Positions 16,322 through 24,978 of a stretch of 64,000 nt of DNA are shown in pieces (the stretch's first letter is position 1; the number at the start of each line of letters is the position of its first letter). Under the pieces are notes generated by a model. It was not told the origin of the DNA, made no database searches, and was given only the letters and a program-made list of their open reading frames with translations. A program made the position numbers and the translations under genes. Origin of the DNA: Streptomyces sp. NRRL F-5122 (lineage in GTDB: Bacteria; Actinomycetota; Actinomycetes; Streptomycetales; Streptomycetaceae); contig NZ_LMWH01000139.1 of assembly GCF_001507435.1 (NCBI RefSeq), positions 62,001 through 126,000 on the forward strand. The letters run 5' to 3'.

Positions 16322-17359
16322 ATGACCCAGCAGGACATACGCCCGCCCGCCCAGGCCTCGGCTCCCGTCACGCTCGCGACGCCGGAGCCGGCCCGGCGGC
16401 CGCTCATCTCGTACGTGCTTCCGGTGTACAACGAGCAGGACGGCATCACCGCCTTCCACACCGAGCTGACGGCCGCGCTCGACGCCCGCCCGGATCTCGC
16501 CGCCGAGCTGGTCTACGTCAACGACGGCTCGTCCGACGGCTCGCTCGCCATCCTGCAAGGCCTGGCGCAGAAGGACGACCGCGTCCGGGTGATCGACTTC
16601 GCCCGCAACTTCGGGCACCAGATCGCCATCACGGCCGGCCTGGACATCGCCACGGGCGACGCGGTGATCGTCATGGACACCGATCTGCAGGACCCGCCCC
16701 GGGTCAGCCTGGAGCTGGTCGACGCCTGGCGCGACGGCGCCGAGATCGTGCACGCGCGCCGCCGTTCCCGGCAGGACACCGCGTTCAAGCGGACCACCGC
16801 GCACATGTTCTACCGGCTTCTGCGGTCCTGGACCGATGTGGACATCCCGGTGGACACCGGCGACTTCCGGCTGCTGGACCGCCGGGTCGCCGACGAGCTG
16901 CGCAGGTACCGCGAGCGCAGCCGGTTCGTGCGCGGCATCGTCGCCTCGATGGGCTACCGGCAGAAGGAGATCTCCTTCGACCGCGACGAGCGGTTCGCGG
17001 GCGAGACGAAATACCCGCTGCGCAAGATGGCCCGCCTCGCGATCGACGGCGTGACCAGCTTCTCCACCACTCCGCTGAAGCTGATCACCCGGCTCGGTTT
17101 CGTGGTGCTGCTGCTGTCGCTGGCCGGCATCGTGTACGCGCTCGGGATGAAGTTCTTCCGGCCCGACATCACCGTCTCCGGCTGGACGATGCTGATGGTC
17201 GTGGTGCTGTTCCTGGGCGGCACGCAGATGCTGTCGCTGGGCGTGCTCGGCAGTTACATCGGGCGCATCTACAGCGAGGCCCAGAGGCGCCCGCTGTACC
17301 TGGTGCGCGAGGTCATCGGCGCCGACGAGGACGGGCGGGACGGTCGTCGTGGCGTCTGA
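16322..17359 (+). CDS. GtrB/ArnC-like polyprenyl-phosphate glycosyltransferase
   Basis: This 345-residue GT2 enzyme belongs to the dolichyl-phosphate-mannose/GtrB class, which loads a sugar onto polyprenyl phosphate. Residues 30-240 are the GT-A domain with ISYVLPVYNEQDG, VNDGSSDGS, the metal-binding MDTDLQDPP and a DTGDFRLLDR segment. Two C-terminal helices follow (about 262-285 and 297-320). The family makes the lipid-linked donor used by GT-C enzymes outside the membrane, such as the one at 19165..20877. It overlaps the GtrA gene by 11 bases. The ATG directly follows a hairpin and lacks a ribosome-binding site. Confidence 0.88.
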   Translation: MTQQDIRPPAQASAPVTLATPEPARRPLISYVLPVYNEQDGITAFHTELTAALDARPDLAAELVYVNDGSSDGSLAILQGLAQKDDRVRVIDFARNFGHQIAITAGLDIATGDAVIVMDTDLQDPPRVSLELVDAWRDGAEIVHARRRSRQDTAFKRTTAHMFYRLLRSWTDVDIPVDTGDFRLLDRRVADELRRYRERSRFVRGIVASMGYRQKEISFDRDERFAGETKYPLRKMARLAIDGVTSFSTTPLKLITRLGFVVLLLSLAGIVYALGMKFFRPDITVSGWTMLMVVVLFLGGTQMLSLGVLGSYIGRIYSEAQRRPLYLVREVIGADEDGRDGRRGV

Positions 17360-17792
17360 GACCGCGGCCGAGGAAGCATCTGCGACCGGCTCGGGTGACG
17401 CGGTCACCGAGAGCCGGTCGCAGATGCTTCGCCAGCTGGTCCGTTACACGGTGATCGGTGGCAGCGGCGTCGCGCTGGACATGGTCGTCTTCCTGCTTCT
17501 GCACAACTGGGCGGGAATGAACGAGCAGATCGCCAACGTGCTCAGCACCACGCTCGCCATCACCAACAACTTCATCCTGAACGCACTGTTCACCTTCGAA
17601 CGGCGCGACCGGCTCGTGGTGCGCTTCCTGCGCTTCTACGCCGTCGGTCTGACCGGGATCGTCCTCACGGACCTGCTCTTCCTCGTCTTCACCGACGCGC
17701 TGGGTATCGACGCCAACTACGTCAAGGCGGGCTCGCTGCCGCTGGTCCTGGCGCTCCAGTTCGTGCTCAACAGAAAGTGGAGCTTCGCATGA
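17349..17792 (+). CDS. GtrA-family membrane protein, putative lipid-linked sugar flippase
   Basis: This 147-residue protein has four predicted membrane helices after a 25-residue charged N terminus. YTVIGGSGVALDMVVFLLL and ITNNFILNALFTFERRDR are characteristic of GtrA, and the end FVLNRKWSFA is the family signature. GtrA partners with GtrB-type enzymes and is thought to flip the polyprenyl-phosphate sugar. It overlaps both neighbours (11 bases upstream, ATGA-type overlap downstream), so the three genes are co-translated. The start is a GTG. Confidence 0.88.
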   Translation: MASETAAEEASATGSGDAVTESRSQMLRQLVRYTVIGGSGVALDMVVFLLLHNWAGMNEQIANVLSTTLAITNNFILNALFTFERRDRLVVRFLRFYAVGLTGIVLTDLLFLVFTDALGIDANYVKAGSLPLVLALQFVLNRKWSFA

Positions 17793-19057
17793 ACCTCGGC
17801 ATCATCGGCGCGGGTGCCACCGGCCTCACCGCCGGCTGGGACGCCATACGCGCCGGCCACCAGGTCACCATCCTGGAGGCGGCCCGCGAACTCGGCGGTC
17901 TCGCCGCGTCGTTGGACGTGGGCGGCGTCCCCCTGGAGCGCTACTACCACCACATCTTCCGCAGCGACCGGGACATGATCGGCCTCATCGAGGAGCTGGG
18001 GCTCGGCGACGCGCTCCGCTTCCACAAGCCGACCACCGGCATCTACCGCGGCGGCAAGCTGATCGACTTCACGTCGCCGTTCGACATGGTGCGTTTCCCG
18101 GAGTTCTCCCCGGTGGACGCGGTCCGCTTCGCGGGCTCGTCCGCGGTGCTGAAGGCCGTCCGCAACGGCGAGCGCTACAACGACCTCACGGCGCTGGCCT
18201 GGCTGCGCAAGTGGGCCGGCAAGAAGGCGACCGCGGCCGTCTGGGAGCCGCTGCTGCGCGGCAAGTTCGGCGATCGCGCCGAGCAGGTCTCGATGGCCTG
18301 GCTGTGGGCGCGCATCCACTGCCGTACCTTCGAGCTCGGCTATGTCGACGGCGGTTTCGAGCGTGTCTACGCGGCCCTGCGTGACGGGATCGACGAGCGC
18401 GGCGGCAAGGTGGAGTTCGGCAAGGCGGTCGAGAGCATCCGGCAGGAGGGCGCCGACGGCCCCGCGGTGGTGCACTGCGCCGACGGCTCCAGCTACTCCT
18501 TCGACCGCCTGATCGTCACCACGCCGCAGCCGGCCTTCGCCAAGGCGGCCGGGCTGCCCGCCGACGACGCGGTGTGGAAGAACCAGTACCTGGGAGCGAC
18601 CTGCTTCGTGCTGGAGCTGGACCGCAGCGTGATCCCGTACTACTGGCTCAACATCAACGAGCCGGACTTCCCCTTCCTCGCGGTCGTCGAGCACACCCGG
18701 ATGATCGACCCGTCCGTCTACGGCGGCCGTCACGTCCTCTACGTCGGCAACTACGTCGAGCGCGAGGACTGGCGGTTCACCACCGAGCCCGGCGAGCTGC
18801 TGGACAGGTTCGTGCCGTACCTGCAGCGGATCAACCCGGAGTTCGACCGCTCCTGGATCCAGAAGTGGCACTTCTCCAAGGCAGGGTTCGCCCAGCCGGT
18901 GGTGACGCCCGAGTACCGGGCACTGATCCCCGGCCACGAGACGCCGATGAGCAAGGTCACGCTGGCGACGATGGCGCAGATCTACCCGCAGGACCGCGGG
19001 CAGAGCTACTCGGTGGCGATGTCGCGAAAGGTGACCGCCTCGCTCGGACTGCGCTGA
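17789..19057 (+). CDS. NAD(P)/FAD-dependent oxidoreductase, amino-oxidase/mutase-like
   Basis: The 422-residue flavoprotein starts with GIIGAGATGLTAGWDA, the dinucleotide-binding loop, followed by VTILEAARELGG. The fold is that of protoporphyrinogen oxidase or UDP-galactopyranose mutase relatives. Such proteins recur beside GtrB/GtrA genes in surface-polysaccharide loci, but their reaction is not established. The ATG at 17789 is used because it overlaps the GtrA stop and has GGAG upstream; a start 12 bases earlier is possible. A T-rich terminator follows. It probably alters a lipid-linked sugar or isomerises a ring form; this is inference. Confidence 0.8.
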   Translation: MNLGIIGAGATGLTAGWDAIRAGHQVTILEAARELGGLAASLDVGGVPLERYYHHIFRSDRDMIGLIEELGLGDALRFHKPTTGIYRGGKLIDFTSPFDMVRFPEFSPVDAVRFAGSSAVLKAVRNGERYNDLTALAWLRKWAGKKATAAVWEPLLRGKFGDRAEQVSMAWLWARIHCRTFELGYVDGGFERVYAALRDGIDERGGKVEFGKAVESIRQEGADGPAVVHCADGSSYSFDRLIVTTPQPAFAKAAGLPADDAVWKNQYLGATCFVLELDRSVIPYYWLNINEPDFPFLAVVEHTRMIDPSVYGGRHVLYVGNYVEREDWRFTTEPGELLDRFVPYLQRINPEFDRSWIQKWHFSKAGFAQPVVTPEYRALIPGHETPMSKVTLATMAQIYPQDRGQSYSVAMSRKVTASLGLR

Positions 19058-19073
19058 CCGCGCGGACACGAGA

Positions 19074-19110
19074 ACGGGGCCCCGTGTGCCTGGCGGGGCC
19101 CCGTCTTCTT
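19074..19110 (+). terminator. Intrinsic terminator after the FAD oxidoreductase
   Basis: An 11-bp GC-rich stem (ACGGGGCCCCG at 19074-19084 with its complement at 19094-19104) and a 9-base loop are followed by CTTCTTTGTG. It separates convergent genes. A second, weaker CGGGGCC repeat lies at about 19118-19150 and may serve the opposite strand. Confidence 0.75.
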
Positions 19111-19164
19111 TGTGCTACGGGGCCTCGGTGTGCCGGCCGGGGCCCCGCAGTCGTTGTGCGCGGG

Positions 19165-20877
19165 TCAGCTGGTGCCGGACCTGCGCTTGCACACCACGAT
19201 CTTCAGATCGCCGTTCGCCGGCGGGCAGTCGTAGGTGGCGCTGATGCGCCTCCGGAGCTCCGGGTCGACCTTTCCGGGCTTGAACCAGACCCGGTCGAGC
19301 ACCGCGTAGGGCGCCGGGTTGTGGTCGACGCAGTCGGCGTTCTCCTTGAAGGACTTGAGATCGGCGACATCCGGCAGGAAGCGGGAGCGCTGCAGGAACG
19401 TGGAGATCGGATACCGGCACTGGGCCGGATGGTCGATGAAGTACACGTCGTCGCCGAAAGCCAGGTAGAGCACCCGCGCGCCGTCGGGGATCTGCGCACG
19501 CAGCTCGCGGTCATGGTCCTGCTTGCGCTCGACCCCACGCAGGAACGAGGCGTTGGTCGAACCCACCTTGCCGTGCGCCACCAGGTGCGGCGAACCCGGC
19601 CACACACTGCCGGACAGGCACACCACCCCCGCCAGAGCGGCGATCGCGGCGGGCAGCACACCCCGGGAAACCCTGTCCGCGCCGCGGGATTCGCGCCACG
19701 CGTCGACAGCCGCCGCCAGGAGTGCGACCAGGCCCAGTGCCCAGATCGTGGCAGGGCGCTGCACCCCCTTGGGGGCCTGCGCGTACAGCACGGGCAGCAG
19801 CCCGAACAGCAGCGACACGACACCGAAGCAGCGCGGGATCGAGCGGCGGGCGCCGCCCACCGCAAGCCCCCACATCGCGGCGGCGACCACGGTCAGCTGG
19901 AAGGCGTGGTACATGAACCAGTTGCCCTGCACGATGACGACCGCCAGCGAGCCGCACCCGATGGCCAGAGCGACGACGAGCAGTTCGACACGGCGTCCAC
20001 GTCCGCTCACCCGGGCGAGGAGGAGGAGCAGGGCACCCGGCAGGAGCAGCAACACGGGGCTGAGCACGGACCGGTCGGCGAGGAAGTCCACCGACTGTGC
20101 GAAGAGGTGTGCGGGGTGGATACCGGTGCGGCTGAGCGCCGACTGGTTGATCAGCGGCATGTCATGGGTCCACTGCCACTCGTGGGACCCGGCGAGCACA
20201 CTGAGAGCGAACAGGACCAGCGCACCGACCACGGAGACGAGCGTGACCCGGATCGCACGGCCGCGGTCGACGACGTAGACGAGGAGAATGCCGAACGCGG
20301 CGGTCGAGGCGGTGGAGTACTTCATCATCACCGCGAGCCCGAACGGCAGCGCGGAGATCAGTGCCGCCGGCCAGGGGCGGGCCACGCCGAGCGCCGCCGC
20401 CACACCGAACACGGCGAGAACGACCGCGGCCCACTCCGGCTGGAGGAAGTCCGTGCGCGGGGTCAGGATCATCAGCAGGCCGGTGGCACCCGCGGTCAGG
20501 GCGGCCTCGCGGCCCGTCAGCCGGCGCAGCAGCGCCTGGTAGAGGGCGTAGGCCGCCGCAGCGGCGAGCAGGGTGCCCGCCGCGTACATCACGGTCTCCC
20601 GGACGACGACTCCACCGAACGTGATGTCGTCGAGAAGCGCGATGAACCACCGGTAGAAGAACGGCCGGTGGGTGAAGACCTCGGACGGGGAGTAGCCCGC
20701 CTCGCCACCGGTACGCAGGGCGGCGAGAACGTACCGGATGTCACCGGTGGGGCGCCGGGTCAGCACCGTGTACACAACGGCGGCCGCCGCCGGCACCGCG
20801 ACCACCGGCCACCACAGGGGTGAGCGGCGGACGCGGGGTGCCGATGCGGCGGACGCGTCACTGAGGACGGTCGCCAT
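19165..20877 (-). CDS. Multi-pass membrane protein, GT-C-type glycosyltransferase-like
   Basis: The 570-residue protein has roughly ten hydrophobic helices. RRPTGDIRYVLAAL sits in the first extracytoplasmic loop, where GT-C enzymes place their catalytic acidic residue. The last 150 residues are soluble and include FGDDVYFIDHPAQCRYP. The topology suits a polyprenyl-phosphate-sugar-dependent transferase on the outer face of the membrane, which would use the product of the GtrB/GtrA pair. It starts three bases after the stop of the upstream gene, so it is the third gene of a tight operon with the GT29 and GT8/pyruvyltransferase genes. Family placement is by topology and context only. Confidence 0.7.
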   Translation of the reverse strand: MATVLSDASAASAPRVRRSPLWWPVVAVPAAAAVVYTVLTRRPTGDIRYVLAALRTGGEAGYSPSEVFTHRPFFYRWFIALLDDITFGGVVVRETVMYAAGTLLAAAAAYALYQALLRRLTGREAALTAGATGLLMILTPRTDFLQPEWAAVVLAVFGVAAALGVARPWPAALISALPFGLAVMMKYSTASTAAFGILLVYVVDRGRAIRVTLVSVVGALVLFALSVLAGSHEWQWTHDMPLINQSALSRTGIHPAHLFAQSVDFLADRSVLSPVLLLLPGALLLLLARVSGRGRRVELLVVALAIGCGSLAVVIVQGNWFMYHAFQLTVVAAAMWGLAVGGARRSIPRCFGVVSLLFGLLPVLYAQAPKGVQRPATIWALGLVALLAAAVDAWRESRGADRVSRGVLPAAIAALAGVVCLSGSVWPGSPHLVAHGKVGSTNASFLRGVERKQDHDRELRAQIPDGARVLYLAFGDDVYFIDHPAQCRYPISTFLQRSRFLPDVADLKSFKENADCVDHNPAPYAVLDRVWFKPGKVDPELRRRISATYDCPPANGDLKIVVCKRRSGTS

Positions 20878-20880
20878 GGG

Positions 20881-23226
20881 TCAGCCGCCCAGGATCGTGC
20901 GCAGGTCGGCGGCGTTGGCCTCGGTGACCTTCCACAGCTCCTGCTGGCGTCCGTGCACGTCGGCCACGGTCTTGGCGTGGTCCGTGAGCAGGTCGCGGGA
21001 GCGCTCCACCAGCCGGTCGGCGAGATGGCGGTCGTGCACCGAGACGCCCCACTCGGGCCGGTCGATGTCGCGGAGGAAGTACGTCATCTTCGGGTGCGAG
21101 ATCAGACTGATGATGGGCGTGCCGCAGCCGAACGGGATCATGCCGGCGTGGCCCCGCATGCCGATGACCAGCTTGGTGCGGGCGTACAGGTCGCGGATCT
21201 CGTCGTTCTCGAAGTCGTACATCGGGATGACGGGCATCGACACGCCGTGCTCGCGGCGCAGGTCGAAGGCGAGCTTCTCGTCGTCGAGCGAGTGCGCCAC
21301 GCACTTGACCTCGGCGAGCTTCCCCAGGTCCTTGACGGCCTTGGCCATCTGGGCGAGGAAGTAGCCGTAGTCGTGGCCGAAGCGCAGGCCCGCGCGGTCG
21401 TAGGCGGCGTTGATGAGGATGGTGTCCTCACGGCTCGCCGGGTCCTGCCAGTTCGCGACGAGTTGGCGGGTGACCGTGGTCGGGCAGGGCTGGAAGCGCA
21501 CCTTGTCGTGCAGGTGCTCCGGCAGCATCGAACGGACCTTGGCGATGGAGCCGTGGTTGCGCAGGCCGAAGAAGGACGAGCGCTCCACCAGCAGCCGCAG
21601 CGAACTGCGGAACCGCTCCGCCCGGTAGGACTGGCCGTCGAAGGCGTTGAAGCCGACGGCGTAGACCGCGATGGGCACGTCGATGCGGTCGAGCAGCTCG
21701 TCCGGGACGTTCCACTGCCAGGCGCTGTTGCCGTTCGGCATGGTGTCCGGGATGAACAGGCCACCGCCGCCGATGACCATGCCCCTGCGGGCGTTCACGC
21801 GCTCCAGAGCCGCCTCGTCGAACAGGCGGTGCGCGTGGACGGAGTGCCAGCGGCGGGCGCCGGTGTCCGGGTCGAAGGCGAGGCGGACGCTCTCCGGGAG
21901 CAGCTTGTCCCCGGCGTTGCCCTGGCGGTCCATGTAGAACGCGACGTGCGCGAGCTGGTCCTCGGGGCTGCCGGCGGACTGGGCCGGGACACCGACGGTG
22001 CGCTGGTGCCAGATGCGGCTCGCCCGGTGCGTGGGGTCGACACCGAGCCCGGCGAGGGCGTACTTCTGCGCGCCGGTGTCGTCGCCGTGCACCCAGGAGA
22101 TCTGGGCCAGCCGGGAGAAGGCGGTGGCGGCCCGGTTGGGGGCGGCCGTCGCCAGCAGCAGATGGGCGCGGGCCTCCTCGTAGCGGGAGACGCTCATCAG
22201 GGCGTTGCCGTACACCTCGTGCGGCCACGCCTCGTCGACGGGGAGGTGGACCTGCTCCAGGATGTCGACGGCGGCCTGGTAGTCGCCGGCGCCGATGTGG
22301 GCGAGGCCGACGCGGCGGGCGGTGTCGACGTCACCGGTGCGCCCGACGTGCGCGGTGCCGTAGTGGATCAGCAGGTCGGGGTGGGCCGGGTCGCCCTTCT
22401 CGATGAAGGCGGCGTGCAGCTCGGCGTCGGTGATGTCGAACTCGGCCCAGCGTGCCTGCGCCTGGCTGTACCCGTACTCGCCGCCCTGCCAGGGCTTGTG
22501 GCGGCCGGTGAAGTGCAGGATCGCGGTCTCGTCGGGGACCGGGAGGTCGCCGGACAGGCGCCGCTTGACGTAGTTGTACTTGGGGTCGAGGTCGACGAAG
22601 TCGCCGTCGAGCAGGGCGTTGAGAATGCCCTGGTCGTGCTTGTCGAGCTCGTAGCGGCCGCTGCGGCCGATCTCGTCGAGCTTCGCGCAGAACTCGTCGC
22701 TCAGGTACTCCTTCTGGATGACGAGGAGTCCGCTGTTGAGCATGCGGGTCTTGTCGCCGTAGAAGAACTGCGGGACGGCGGCCAGGCCCTCGCGCAGCGC
22801 GAGCAGTTCGGTGATCGGGTTGAGGATCACCATGTCGGTGTCCAGGGTGATCACGGTGTCGTAGTCGCGGATGCGGAAGACGTCGAGGATGAAGTACGCC
22901 TTGCGGACCAGGTAGTTGTCCTGGTCGCCCTTGACGTAGCTGTCGTAGTGGTCGGCGTCGACACGGCGGAACTGCACCCGCGGGTGCAGGGCGCGGATGG
23001 CGGCGACGGATGCCGGGCGCAGATCGTCGTGCAGGACGATGAAGTCCTCGCACACGTCCGGGTTGGACAGCGCGAGCGAGCGCAGCAGCACAAGGAAGCC
23101 GGGCAGGTAGTTCTCGTCGACGAAGCTCGCGAAGGCGACACGGCGCTTGCCGGTCAGCGCGCGGGCGGAGTCGTCGCCGGCGGTGGGGCGGGAGTCGGCC
23201 GCCGCGGATATCGGTGTCGTGGTCAT
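20881..23226 (-). CDS. GT8 glycosyltransferase - repeat - polysaccharide pyruvyltransferase fusion
   Basis: The 781-residue protein has three parts. Residues about 28-290 are a GT8 domain: RVAFASFVDENY, the metal-binding LDTDMVILNP (DTD at 129-131), MLNSGLLVIQ and LHFTGRHKPW. Residues about 300-425 look like helical TPR-type repeats. Residues about 440-775 resemble polysaccharide pyruvyl transferases, with QGNAGDKLLPESV, VIGGGGLFIPD and GMRGHAGMIPFGCGTPIISL. It could add a hexose and a ketal pyruvate, giving the polymer extra negative charge. The ATG at 23226 overlaps the stop of the GT29 gene (ATGA); a longer reading has no support. The fused arrangement is unusual. Confidence 0.85.
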   Translation of the reverse strand: MTTTPISAAADSRPTAGDDSARALTGKRRVAFASFVDENYLPGFLVLLRSLALSNPDVCEDFIVLHDDLRPASVAAIRALHPRVQFRRVDADHYDSYVKGDQDNYLVRKAYFILDVFRIRDYDTVITLDTDMVILNPITELLALREGLAAVPQFFYGDKTRMLNSGLLVIQKEYLSDEFCAKLDEIGRSGRYELDKHDQGILNALLDGDFVDLDPKYNYVKRRLSGDLPVPDETAILHFTGRHKPWQGGEYGYSQAQARWAEFDITDAELHAAFIEKGDPAHPDLLIHYGTAHVGRTGDVDTARRVGLAHIGAGDYQAAVDILEQVHLPVDEAWPHEVYGNALMSVSRYEEARAHLLLATAAPNRAATAFSRLAQISWVHGDDTGAQKYALAGLGVDPTHRASRIWHQRTVGVPAQSAGSPEDQLAHVAFYMDRQGNAGDKLLPESVRLAFDPDTGARRWHSVHAHRLFDEAALERVNARRGMVIGGGGLFIPDTMPNGNSAWQWNVPDELLDRIDVPIAVYAVGFNAFDGQSYRAERFRSSLRLLVERSSFFGLRNHGSIAKVRSMLPEHLHDKVRFQPCPTTVTRQLVANWQDPASREDTILINAAYDRAGLRFGHDYGYFLAQMAKAVKDLGKLAEVKCVAHSLDDEKLAFDLRREHGVSMPVIPMYDFENDEIRDLYARTKLVIGMRGHAGMIPFGCGTPIISLISHPKMTYFLRDIDRPEWGVSVHDRHLADRLVERSRDLLTDHAKTVADVHGRQQELWKVTEANAADLRTILGG

Positions 23227-24731
23227 CGCAGGGAAATCCTCATGCCGGAGACGCTCTGGGCCCGTTCCATGACCCACGCCTTCTCGCTGCCGTATTCGTG
23301 CACGTTGGTGATGGCCAGCTTCATCGCCTCCGGGATGCGGTACGCGCCGCTCTCGTAGAAGTCGAAGCCGATCAGGTCGAGCGTGGGGCTGACATCGAGG
23401 TAGTCGAGCAGCCAGAGCATGTTGAAGCCGGAGGTCGGGATCGCGGCGAACTGCTCGGTGGTCAGGGCGCCGATGTTGCGGACGGGCCAGCGCAGCGACT
23501 CGTCACCGACGTACGTCTGCGCGCCCGGGACGAGCTTGTTGCGCACGGAGTACTTCCAGTCGGGCGAGTTGCCGCCGAAGACGAGCCGGATGTCGACGGG
23601 CTTGTCCCAGTTGAAGGCGTGCTTGTGGATCGTCACGTGGATGTCGGTCCGCTTGCCCGTGTGGGCCGGGTCGATCCTGTACGAGTTGAAGCGCACGACC
23701 AGGTCGTAGTCGTCGATCTGCGAGCCCATCGAGGACTCGCCCACCTTGCCGGAGTTGGCGATGAGGCAGATGGACTTGCCGGCGATCCGGTTGCGGAACT
23801 CGCCGAGGCTGAGCCACTGCACGCCCCCGAACATGGGGTCCGGGACGGGGCCGCGCATACGGTTGCGGCGCGCGGCGGCGTACAGCGCGATGGCCTGGAT
23901 GAGTTCGGGGGTGGGCCGGGTGTGCAGCTCGGTGCTGAGGTCCAGGTACTGCCCGATGGCTTCCTGGATCTCCTGCTCGGGGACCTCGGCGCTGTCCATG
24001 GCGAGCAGTGCGCCGACGAGGCGTGCCTGGGCGCCGGCCCAGTCGCCGAGGGCGTGCGCGGCGAGACCTTCGGCCCACATGTCGGTGGCGGGGCCGCCGG
24101 CGAACCGGGCGGAGTCGGGGACGGCGCCCGCGAGGACGGTCAGCAGTTCGGCGCGGGCCGTGTTCGCCGCCTTGATGCCGGCGAGCCGCGCCCGGACGCC
24201 GTAACCGTCCTCGGTGGTCAGCTCCAGGTAGCGCTCGAAGGCATCGGCCGCGGCGGCCGGACGCCCGATGGCCTCCAGCAGACGGCCGCGCAGCCGCCAG
24301 CCGGCGCGGGAGTTCTTGCGCTGGGTCAGAACCGTGTCGCTGATCAGCAGTGTGAGGTTCAGCTCGTCGTCGTAGCCGCAGTCGAGCGCCTTGTTGCCGA
24401 CGGCGAGGAGCGCGTCGAGCATCTTGTTGCTCATGCCCCCGCCGACGACCTTGGCACCACGGCGCAGCAGGCTGCCCGCGCCCGAGGGCGCGGGCGAGGG
24501 CTGGTCCTCACCGGCGGCGACCAGGGCGAGCAGCTGGCGCAGCGCTTCGGCGAGGGCTGTTCGGCGGGTGTCCAGGCTGCCGACCAGTTTGCCGCTGTGC
24601 ACGGCACAGGCACGCAGGCAGTCGTCCAGCTCGGTCGGCTTGGGCTGAGCGGTCGGCGCCCCGAAGCCCGCTGGCTCCGACACGGGCCCCCCGGGCCGGG
24701 GACGTGTCCATCTACTGCCAACCCTCGTCAT
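23223..24731 (-). CDS. GT29-family sialyltransferase with N-terminal helical region
   Basis: The last 180 residues of this 502-residue protein carry the eukaryotic-type sialyl motifs. Motif L runs from about 321 (CLIANSGKVGESSMG, then QIDDYDLVVRFN). Motif S is near 432 (PTSGFNMLWLLDYL, then LDLIGFDFYE). Motif VS is HEYGSE at 478-483, with the required His-x4-Glu. These bind CMP-sialic acid and supply the catalytic base in GT29 enzymes. Residues 1-310 form an Ala-rich, probably TPR-like helical region without signal peptide or membrane helix, so the enzyme is cytoplasmic. AGGAG lies five bases before the ATG. It is the first gene of a three-gene operon. Confidence 0.85.
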   Translation of the reverse strand: MTRVGSRWTRPRPGGPVSEPAGFGAPTAQPKPTELDDCLRACAVHSGKLVGSLDTRRTALAEALRQLLALVAAGEDQPSPAPSGAGSLLRRGAKVVGGGMSNKMLDALLAVGNKALDCGYDDELNLTLLISDTVLTQRKNSRAGWRLRGRLLEAIGRPAAAADAFERYLELTTEDGYGVRARLAGIKAANTARAELLTVLAGAVPDSARFAGGPATDMWAEGLAAHALGDWAGAQARLVGALLAMDSAEVPEQEIQEAIGQYLDLSTELHTRPTPELIQAIALYAAARRNRMRGPVPDPMFGGVQWLSLGEFRNRIAGKSICLIANSGKVGESSMGSQIDDYDLVVRFNSYRIDPAHTGKRTDIHVTIHKHAFNWDKPVDIRLVFGGNSPDWKYSVRNKLVPGAQTYVGDESLRWPVRNIGALTTEQFAAIPTSGFNMLWLLDYLDVSPTLDLIGFDFYESGAYRIPEAMKLAITNVHEYGSEKAWVMERAQSVSGMRISLR

Positions 24732-24978
24732 GGTTCTCCTGCAAGGTGTGAAAAAGGTACGAAATCGCCAAGCCCTGGGGGGAAGGTTGGGGAACAGTAA
24801 GAAACCAATACGACGTGAAGATGAACCCCTCGGGTCTTGCGGGCAAATGCTGATCCCGTCGAACAGATTCGCTCAGGGTGAGGTCATAGAGTCTCGATAG
24901 ACGACTTTCATTTGACCCGGGCGCATTCGGTCAGAAGTGAGCAGAACGGAGCCCGCGGCGGATCTTCAAGGGGTATCA

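Noticed and set aside
24732..24978. PHO-like repeat in the divergent GT29/acyltransferase promoter region
   Set aside because: GTTCATC and TTCACG on the minus strand are only seven bases apart, which does not fit PhoP phasing.
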